A DNA stretch of 64,000 bases, from the NCBI GenBank assembly GCA_039920745.1, contig JBDSDD010000029.1:1-64000 (forward strand), written 5' to 3'. The notes under the pieces are model-generated. The model did not search any database and had not been told where the DNA came from. It was given only the letters and a program-made list of their open reading frames with translations. The position numbers and the translations under genes are program-made. Each line of letters opens with the position of its first letter. The first letter of the stretch is position 1. Below are positions 58,159 through 64,000 of this stretch, one piece after another. The DNA is from Scleromatobacter sp039920745 (GTDB lineage: Bacteria; Pseudomonadota; Gammaproteobacteria; Burkholderiales; Burkholderiaceae_C).

Positions 58159-60606
58159 ATGAAGAAGATGAAACTCGTGATGATCGGCAACGGCATGGCC
58201 GGCGTCCGCACGTTGGAAGAGCTGCTCAAGATCGCGCCCGACCTGTACGACATCACCGTTTTCGGCGCCGAGCCGCACCCGAACTACAACCGCATCCTGT
58301 TGTCACCCGTGCTGGCCGGCGAGCAGACGATCTCCGAGATCGTGCTCAACCCGCTCGCCTGGTACGCGGACAAGGGGATCACGCTGCACCTGGGCAAGGC
58401 GGTGACGCGGATCGACCGCGTCAAGCGCGTGGTGCACGCGGCCGACGGCACGCAGGCCGCCTACGACCGGCTGCTGATCGCCACGGGGTCGACGCCATTC
58501 ATCCTGCCGGTGCCCGGCAAGTCGCTGGAGGGCGTGATCGGCTACCGCGACATCGCCGACACCGAAGCGATGATCGATGCCGCGACGAAGTACAAGCATG
58601 CGGTGGTGATCGGCGGCGGCCTGCTGGGGTTGGAGGCCGCCAACGGCCTGATGCTGCGTGGCATGAAGGTGACGGTGGTGCACATCGCGCCCTGGCTGAT
58701 GGAGCGCCAGCTCGACGACGTCGCCGGTGGCCTGCTGCGCAAGTCGCTGGTCGATCGCGGCCTCGACTTCCTGATCGGCGCGCAGACCGAATCGCTGCTC
58801 GGAAATTCGGAGGACGGCCTGACCGGTCGCGTCAAGGCCGTGCGCTTCAAGGACGGTACCGAGGTGGCGGCCGACCTCGTCGTGATGGCCGCGGGCATCC
58901 GTCCGGCCACGGCGCTGGCGGAGTCGGCGGGGCTGCACTGCCTGCGCGGCATCGCCGTCACCGACACGCTGCAGACGATCACCGACGCGCGCATCTACGC
59001 GGTGGGCGAATGCGCGGCGCACCGCGGCATCGCATACGGCCTGGTCGCGCCGCTGTTCGAGCAAGCCAAGGTCTGCGCGACGCACCTGGCCGAATTCGGC
59101 ATCGGCCGCTACCTCGGCAGCCAGGTCTCGACCAAGCTCAAGGTCACGGGCATCGACCTGTTCTCCGCGGGCGACTTCATGGGCGGTGACGGCTGCGACG
59201 AGATCGTGCTGTCCGACCCGCAAGGCGGCGTCTACAAGAAACTGGTGATCAAGGACGACAAGCTGGTCGGCGCCTGCCTGTACGGCGACACCGTCGACGG
59301 CAGCTGGTACTTCAAGCTGCTGCGCGAAGGCCGCTCCGTCAGCGACATCCGAGACCGCCTGATGTTCGGCGAATCCAGCCTCGGAGACGCCGGCCACCAG
59401 GGCCAGAGCAGGGCTGCGGCGATGGCCGACGCCGACGAGGTCTGCGGCTGCAACGGCGTCACCAAGGGCACGATCTGCAAGGCGATCAAGGACAAGGGCC
59501 TGTTCACGCTCGACGACGTGCGCAAGCACACCAAGGCCAGCGCGTCGTGCGGCTCCTGCACGGGCCTGGTCGAGCAGATCATCATGGCCACCGCGGGCGG
59601 AGACTACTCGTCCACGCCCAAGAAGAAGGCGATGTGCTGTTGCACCGATCACTCGCACCAGGACGTGCGCGACTCGATCCGCCAGCTGCACCTGCTCAAG
59701 ATCGCCGACATCCAGCGCGCGTTGTCGTGGCGCACGCCCGACGGCTGCGCGTCGTGCCGACCCGCGTTGAACTACTACCTGATCAGCACCTGGCCCAAGG
59801 AGGCGAAGGACGATCCGCAGAGCCGCTACATCAACGAGCGCTCGCACGCCAACATCCAGAAGGACGGCACCTACTCCGTGATCCCGCGCATGTGGGGCGG
59901 CGAGACGACGGCGTCGGAGCTGCGCCGCATCGCCGACGTCGTCGACAAGTACAAGATCCCGACGGTCAAGGTCACCGGCGGCCAGCGCATCGACCTGCTG
60001 GGCGTGAAGAAGGAAGACCTGCCGGGCGTGTGGAAGGACATCGGCATGCCCTCTGGCCACGCCTATGCCAAGGCCTTGCGCACGGTCAAGACCTGCGTGG
60101 GCAGCGAGTGGTGCCGCTTCGGCACGCAGGACTCCACGCAGATGGGCAAGGACCTGGAGCGCGCGCTGTGGCGCATGTACGCGCCGCACAAGGTCAAGCT
60201 GGCCGTGTCGGGTTGCCCGCGCAACTGTGCCGAGTCGGGCATCAAGGACGTCGGGATCATCGGCGTGGACTCCGGCTGGGAGCTCTACGTCGGCGGCAAC
60301 GGCGGCATCAAGACCGAGGCCGGGCAGTTCTTCTGCAAGGTGCGCACGTCCGACGAGGTGATGGAGGTCAGCGGCGCGTTCCTGCAGCTCTATCGCGAAG
60401 AAGGCTGGTACCTGGAACGCACGGTGCACTGGATCGCGCGCGTCGGGCTCGACACGATCAAGCAGCGCGTGCTCGACGACGTCGCCAACCGCAAGCTCCT
60501 GTGGCAGCGGCTGCAGTTCGCGCTCGAAGGCGAGCCCGACCCGTGGTTCGAGTTCGACAAGGCGTCGGTCGACGAGCGCCAGTTCATCCCGCTGGTTCCG
60601 GCCTGA
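58159..60606 (+). CDS. nirB: Nitrite reductase NAD(P)H large subunit
   Basis: An 815-residue enzyme reducing nitrite to ammonium. Domains in order: FAD/NAD oxidoreductase (VMIGNGMAGVRTLEELL; VVIGGGLLGLEAANGL), BFD-type [2Fe-2S] domain (CGCNGVTKGTIC, CGSCTGL), a second Cys-rich linker (MCCCTDHSHQDV, GCASCRPALNYY) and the sirohaem/4Fe-4S domain with TCVGSEWCRFGTQDST and SGCPRNCAES. All cluster ligands are visible. It is cotranscribed with nirD (27 nt). Confidence 0.95.
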   Translation: MKKMKLVMIGNGMAGVRTLEELLKIAPDLYDITVFGAEPHPNYNRILLSPVLAGEQTISEIVLNPLAWYADKGITLHLGKAVTRIDRVKRVVHAADGTQAAYDRLLIATGSTPFILPVPGKSLEGVIGYRDIADTEAMIDAATKYKHAVVIGGGLLGLEAANGLMLRGMKVTVVHIAPWLMERQLDDVAGGLLRKSLVDRGLDFLIGAQTESLLGNSEDGLTGRVKAVRFKDGTEVAADLVVMAAGIRPATALAESAGLHCLRGIAVTDTLQTITDARIYAVGECAAHRGIAYGLVAPLFEQAKVCATHLAEFGIGRYLGSQVSTKLKVTGIDLFSAGDFMGGDGCDEIVLSDPQGGVYKKLVIKDDKLVGACLYGDTVDGSWYFKLLREGRSVSDIRDRLMFGESSLGDAGHQGQSRAAAMADADEVCGCNGVTKGTICKAIKDKGLFTLDDVRKHTKASASCGSCTGLVEQIIMATAGGDYSSTPKKKAMCCCTDHSHQDVRDSIRQLHLLKIADIQRALSWRTPDGCASCRPALNYYLISTWPKEAKDDPQSRYINERSHANIQKDGTYSVIPRMWGGETTASELRRIADVVDKYKIPTVKVTGGQRIDLLGVKKEDLPGVWKDIGMPSGHAYAKALRTVKTCVGSEWCRFGTQDSTQMGKDLERALWRMYAPHKVKLAVSGCPRNCAESGIKDVGIIGVDSGWELYVGGNGGIKTEAGQFFCKVRTSDEVMEVSGAFLQLYREEGWYLERTVHWIARVGLDTIKQRVLDDVANRKLLWQRLQFALEGEPDPWFEFDKASVDERQFIPLVPA

Positions 60607-60633
60607 TTTCGACGCGCTGAGGAGACAAGTTTC

Positions 60634-61035
60634 ATGAACGACTGGATGACCATCTGCCGTGTCGACGACATCCCTGTGCTGGGCGCGCGCCGCGTGCGCC
60701 GCCCCGCCGGCACCGATGTCGCCGTGTTCCGTACCGCCGACGACCGCGTGTTCGCGCTGCTCGATCGTTGCCCGCACAAGGGCGGCCCGCTCAGCCAAGG
60801 CATCGTGTTCGGCGAGCACGTCGCCTGTCCGTTGCACAACTGGGCGATCTCGCTGGTGGACGGCGAGGCGCGCGCTCCCGACATCGGCTGCGCGACGCGC
60901 TTCGCCGTTCGCGTGGAGGGCGGCACGGTGAGCCTGCTGGCGAGCGAGCTCGCGACGCTGGCGATCGCCGATGCGGACGATGCGGCGGTGGCGCTCGCGG
61001 CCGCACGCAAGGTGATCGCGATCGCGAGCGCCTGA
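60634..61035 (+). CDS. nirD: Nitrite reductase small subunit (Rieske)
   Basis: A 133-residue Rieske-type subunit of the assimilatory nitrite reductase. The [2Fe-2S] ligands CPHKG (C46, H48) and CPLHNW (C65, H68) are both present, whereas some NirD proteins lack them. A C-terminal Ala-rich tail of about 25 residues follows. GAGGAG precedes the ATG. It lies between nirB and the nitrate reductase gene (9 nt). Confidence 0.93.
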   Translation: MNDWMTICRVDDIPVLGARRVRRPAGTDVAVFRTADDRVFALLDRCPHKGGPLSQGIVFGEHVACPLHNWAISLVDGEARAPDIGCATRFAVRVEGGTVSLLASELATLAIADADDAAVALAAARKVIAIASA

Positions 61036-61044
61036 CGGGCCACC

Positions 61045-63909
61045 ATGCCGCTGCCGAAGATCGTCTCCTTCGAGTCGCTGCAGGCGGATGCCCGTGGCGA
61101 GCGCGAGACGCGCTCGACATGTCCGTACTGCGGCGTCGGCTGCGGCGTGGTGATCCGTACGCAGGGCGCGCAGATCGTCGACGTGCGCGGCGATCCTGCG
61201 CATCCGGCCAACTTCGGCAGGCTGTGCTCCAAGGGCAGTACGCTGCACCTGACGGCGGCGCCGCACGTGAGCGCGCAGGCGCGGCTGCTGCAGCCGATGC
61301 AGCGCGCGCGTCGTGGCGCGGCACCGACGGCGATCGGCTGGGACGATGCGCTGGCGACGCTGTCGAACCGCATCGTCGACACCGTGCAGGCGCACGGCCC
61401 CGATGCGGTGGGCCTGTACATCTCGGGGCAGTTGCTGACCGAGGACTACTACGTGTTCAACAAGCTCGCCAAGGGGCTGCTGGGCACCAACAACATCGAC
61501 ACCAACTCACGGCTGTGCATGTCCAGCGCGGTCTCCGGCTACAAGGCCACGCTGGGCGCCGACGCGCCGCCGGGCTGCTACGACGACTTCGCCGACGCCG
61601 ACCTCGTCTTCATCACTGGCAGCAACCTGGCCTGGGCGCATCCGATCCTGTGCCGCCGGCTGGAGGACGCCAAGGCCGCGCGGCCGGGCCAGAAGTGGAT
61701 CGTCGTCGACCCGCGCAAGACCGAGACCGCGGCGATGGCCGACCTGCACCTGCAGATCCTGCCGGGCAGCGACGTGGCGCTGGCCAACGGGCTGCTGCAC
61801 CTGATGCTGTGGGAAGGCTTCACCGACAACGCTTTCATCCGCGCGCACACCACCGGCTTCGAGGCGCTGCGCGACCGCGTGCGCGAATGCACGCCGCGCG
61901 AGACCGCGCGAGCGACGGGCCTGCGCGAGGAAGATCTCCTCACCGCGGCGCGCTGGTGGGGCGCATCCGGGGCGGTGCTGTCCCTGTATTGCCAGGGCCT
62001 CAACCAGAGCGCGCAGGGCACGGCCAACAACGCGACGCTGATCAACCTGCACCTGGCCACGGGCCAGATCGGGCGGCCCGGCGCCGGCCCGTTCTCGCTG
62101 ACCGGCCAGCCCAACGCGATGGGCGGGCGCGAGGTCGGCGGGCTCGCGAACCTGCTGTCCGCGCACCGCGACATGGCCAACCCGGCGCATCGTGCGGAGG
62201 TCGCCGCGCTCTGGGGCGTCGCCGACGTGCCGGCGCGGCCCGGCAAGACTGCCATCGAGATGTTCGAGGCCGCGGCCGACGGCGAGATCCGCCTGCTGTG
62301 GATCGCGTGCACGAACCCGGCCCAGTCGTTGCCCGACCAGGCCATGGTGCGGCGTGCGTTGGAGCGCGCCGAGTACGTGGTGCTGCAGGAGGCCTTTGCG
62401 ACCACCGCGACGGCGCCCTTCGCCGACCTGCTGCTGCCGGCGTCGACCTGGGGCGAGAAGAGCGGCAGCGTCACCAACAGCGAGCGTCGCATCAGCCGCG
62501 TGCGTTCGGCGGTGCCCGCGCCCGGTGCCGCGCGCGACGACTGGCGCATCGCGGTGGACGTCGCGCAGCGCATCGAGACGCGGCTGCGGCCAGGCCAGCC
62601 GTCGCTGTTTGCGTACCACGATGCCGAGTCCGTCTGGAACGAACACCGCGAGACCACGCGTGGCCGCGACCTCGACATCACCGGCCTGAGCTACGCGCTG
62701 ATCGAACGCGACGGCCCGCAGCAGTGGCCGTTCCCCGCCGGCGCGACGCGCGGCCAGGCCCGGCTCTATGCGGACGGCGTCTTTCCCACCGCCGACGGCC
62801 GCGCGCGCTTCTTCGATGCCGAGGCCAAGCCGCCCGCCGAACCGCGCGACTCGCGCTTCCCGTTCTCGCTGACCACCGGCCGCCTGCGCGACCAGTGGCA
62901 CGGCATGAGCCGCACGGGCACGCTGGGCCGGCTGTTCGGCCATGTGGCCGAGCCGTCGGTCGACCTGTGTGCGCAGGACATGGCGCGCCTCAACCTCGGC
63001 GACGGCGATCTGGTGCGCGTGGTCTCGCGGCGCGGCGAACTGGTGCTGCCGGCGCGTCGCAGCGTCGCGCAGGCCTCGGCACAGGCGTTCATCGCGATGC
63101 ACTGGGGCCAGGAGGTGCTCACGGGCAGCGGCGACGCCGTCGACCCGTTCGCGGGCATCAACGCGGTGACCACGCCCGCTTTCTGCCCGCAGTCCAAGCA
63201 GCCCGAACTCAAGCACTGCGCCGTGCGCATCGCGCGGGCCGGACTCGGCTGGCGCTTGCGCGCGATGGTGTGGCTGCCGCAGACGCAGGCGCTGGCGCGA
63301 CGCGAGCAGTTGCGGCCGCTGCTGGCGCAATTCGGCTACGCCGCGTGCGTGCCGTTCGGCCGCGAGCCGGACGAACAGGGCCGTCTCGGCCTGTGGATCG
63401 ATGCGGCGGCCATCCAGGCACCCGACGCGATCCTGCTCGACGCCGTGCGTGCGGCGCTCGCGCTGGATGTGGACTCGATGCTCGACTACCGCGACCCGCG
63501 CACCGGGGTGCAGCGCGCGCTGCACGTCACACGCGACGTCGCGGGCGCGGAGCGTCTGCACGGCTTCTGGATCTGCGGCGCGGAGGCGGCCGACGGCGCG
63601 CTCGTGCAGTGGTGGCGCGAGACGCTGCAGGCCGACGCGGCGCTGGACATGCCCGCGCGCCGCATGCTGGCGCCGGGCGCGCGCGAGCGCCAGGGGGCGG
63701 GCGCAGCGCCCGCGAGCCCGCAACTGTGCACCTGCTTCAACGTCAGCGTGGCGCAGGCCGAGGCGGCGCTGGCCGCCGCCACCGGCGACGCCGCGCAGCG
63801 CATCGCGCAGACTCAGGCCCAACTGCGCTGCGGCACCAACTGCGGCTCCTGCCTGCCCCACCTGCGTCGGCTGGCGCAGGAACAACCCAACGCCGTTCTC
63901 GAGGACTGA
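61045..63909 (+). CDS. nasA: Assimilatory nitrate reductase catalytic subunit
   Basis: A 954-residue molybdoenzyme. The N-terminal [4Fe-4S] ligands are C26, C29, C33 and C61 (CPYCGVGC, LCSKG). The bis-MGD domain has TNSRLCMSSAVSGYKATLGA with the probable Mo-ligand Cys, and the dinucleotide-binding C-terminal domain follows. The last 60 residues are a BFD-like [2Fe-2S] domain (CTCFNVS, CGTNCGSC), as in NasA/NasC enzymes that take electrons from a flavoprotein. No signal peptide, so it is cytoplasmic. Stop is 1 nt before cobA. Confidence 0.94.
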   Translation: MPLPKIVSFESLQADARGERETRSTCPYCGVGCGVVIRTQGAQIVDVRGDPAHPANFGRLCSKGSTLHLTAAPHVSAQARLLQPMQRARRGAAPTAIGWDDALATLSNRIVDTVQAHGPDAVGLYISGQLLTEDYYVFNKLAKGLLGTNNIDTNSRLCMSSAVSGYKATLGADAPPGCYDDFADADLVFITGSNLAWAHPILCRRLEDAKAARPGQKWIVVDPRKTETAAMADLHLQILPGSDVALANGLLHLMLWEGFTDNAFIRAHTTGFEALRDRVRECTPRETARATGLREEDLLTAARWWGASGAVLSLYCQGLNQSAQGTANNATLINLHLATGQIGRPGAGPFSLTGQPNAMGGREVGGLANLLSAHRDMANPAHRAEVAALWGVADVPARPGKTAIEMFEAAADGEIRLLWIACTNPAQSLPDQAMVRRALERAEYVVLQEAFATTATAPFADLLLPASTWGEKSGSVTNSERRISRVRSAVPAPGAARDDWRIAVDVAQRIETRLRPGQPSLFAYHDAESVWNEHRETTRGRDLDITGLSYALIERDGPQQWPFPAGATRGQARLYADGVFPTADGRARFFDAEAKPPAEPRDSRFPFSLTTGRLRDQWHGMSRTGTLGRLFGHVAEPSVDLCAQDMARLNLGDGDLVRVVSRRGELVLPARRSVAQASAQAFIAMHWGQEVLTGSGDAVDPFAGINAVTTPAFCPQSKQPELKHCAVRIARAGLGWRLRAMVWLPQTQALARREQLRPLLAQFGYAACVPFGREPDEQGRLGLWIDAAAIQAPDAILLDAVRAALALDVDSMLDYRDPRTGVQRALHVTRDVAGAERLHGFWICGAEAADGALVQWWRETLQADAALDMPARRMLAPGARERQGAGAAPASPQLCTCFNVSVAQAEAALAAATGDAAQRIAQTQAQLRCGTNCGSCLPHLRRLAQEQPNAVLED

Positions 63910-63910
63910 C

Positions 63911-64000
63911 ATGACGCTCCCGCTGCACCCCGTCCATCTGGTGGGCGCCGGCCCGGGCGATCCGGAACTGATGACGCTCAAGGCCCTGCGCGTGCTGCGC
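63911..64000 (+). CDS. cobA: Uroporphyrinogen-III C-methyltransferase (3' truncated by window)
   Basis: Thirty codons are visible: MTLPLHPVHLVGAGPGDPEL, then MTLKALRVLR. The GAGPGDPELMTLKA motif is the SAM-binding start of SUMT/CobA methyltransferases. It makes precorrin-2 for sirohaem, the NirB cofactor, which explains its place in the nitrate operon. Only the N-terminus is in the window, so CobA versus CysG-type fusion cannot be decided. Confidence 0.88.
   Translation, partial: MTLPLHPVHLVGAGPGDPELMTLKALRVLR

Noticed and set aside
58303..61395. Minus-strand open frame of about 1000 codons opposite nirBD
   Set aside because: No recognisable domain and biased composition. All Fe-S and sirohaem motifs are on the plus strand.

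Overview
The window reads as a GC-rich chromosomal segment (an estimated two-thirds or more G+C; not computed) from a betaproteobacterium, most likely Burkholderiales. The signs are the codon use, the urate/xanthine and NAD modules, the PldA type and the AT-rich islands that mark promoters. It is almost entirely coding. I see no rRNA, tRNA, CRISPR array or insertion sequence. The left edge cuts a urate oxidase gene and the right edge cuts cobA.

Layout. 1-14.8 kb is a purine salvage and catabolism district: the puuD tail, xdhABC with a divergent LysR regulator, guaD, a BMP-type nucleoside ABC transporter, uraD, puuE and a Tsx-like nucleoside porin. 15-28.4 kb is mixed: a secreted M3 oligopeptidase, phospholipase A, a galM/MATE operon divergent from a sugar-acid dehydratase plus GntR regulator (with large palindromic operators), a small lipoprotein, an SDR, a membrane GGDEF protein, hydroxypyruvate isomerase, rdgC and a pirin. 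28.4-31.7 kb is a BlaI/BlaR1-like regulatory pair and an S41 protease that share one operator sequence. 31.8-41.4 kb holds a helical-repeat protein, an ABM protein, a DUF1501/DUF1800 pair, a cNMP-domain flavoprotein, an aldo/keto reductase and a diguanylate cyclase with a pullulanase-type carbohydrate domain.

42-49 kb is a complete NAD salvage operon (pncA-pncB-nadE-nadM/Nudix-pnuC-nadR). The Nudix-type repressor NrtR lies next to it, and a matching 21-bp operator lies in front of both pncA and nrtR. A 25-codon remnant of kptA faces nrtR. An rcnR-rcnA Ni/Co efflux pair follows.

50.4-55.1 kb is the most unusual part. A retron-like reverse transcriptase is preceded by a 160-nt segment with the architecture of a retron msr-msd RNA: a 15-bp terminal helix, an msr hairpin and an msd stem, ending 18 nt before the RT start. 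Three paralogous outer-membrane barrel genes and the decayed tail of a chemoreceptor surround it. From 55.2 kb to the right edge lies assimilatory nitrate reduction (transporter, nirB, nirD, nitrate reductase, cobA), with a divergent ANTAR protein that carries a NarX/PilJ-like putative nitrate-sensing segment.

Two intergenic 80-83 bp elements (12.2 and 38.3 kb) share GGGGTC(A/T)GG-type termini and look like REP-type palindromes. All functional calls come from reading the translated sequence. No database or folding computation was run.
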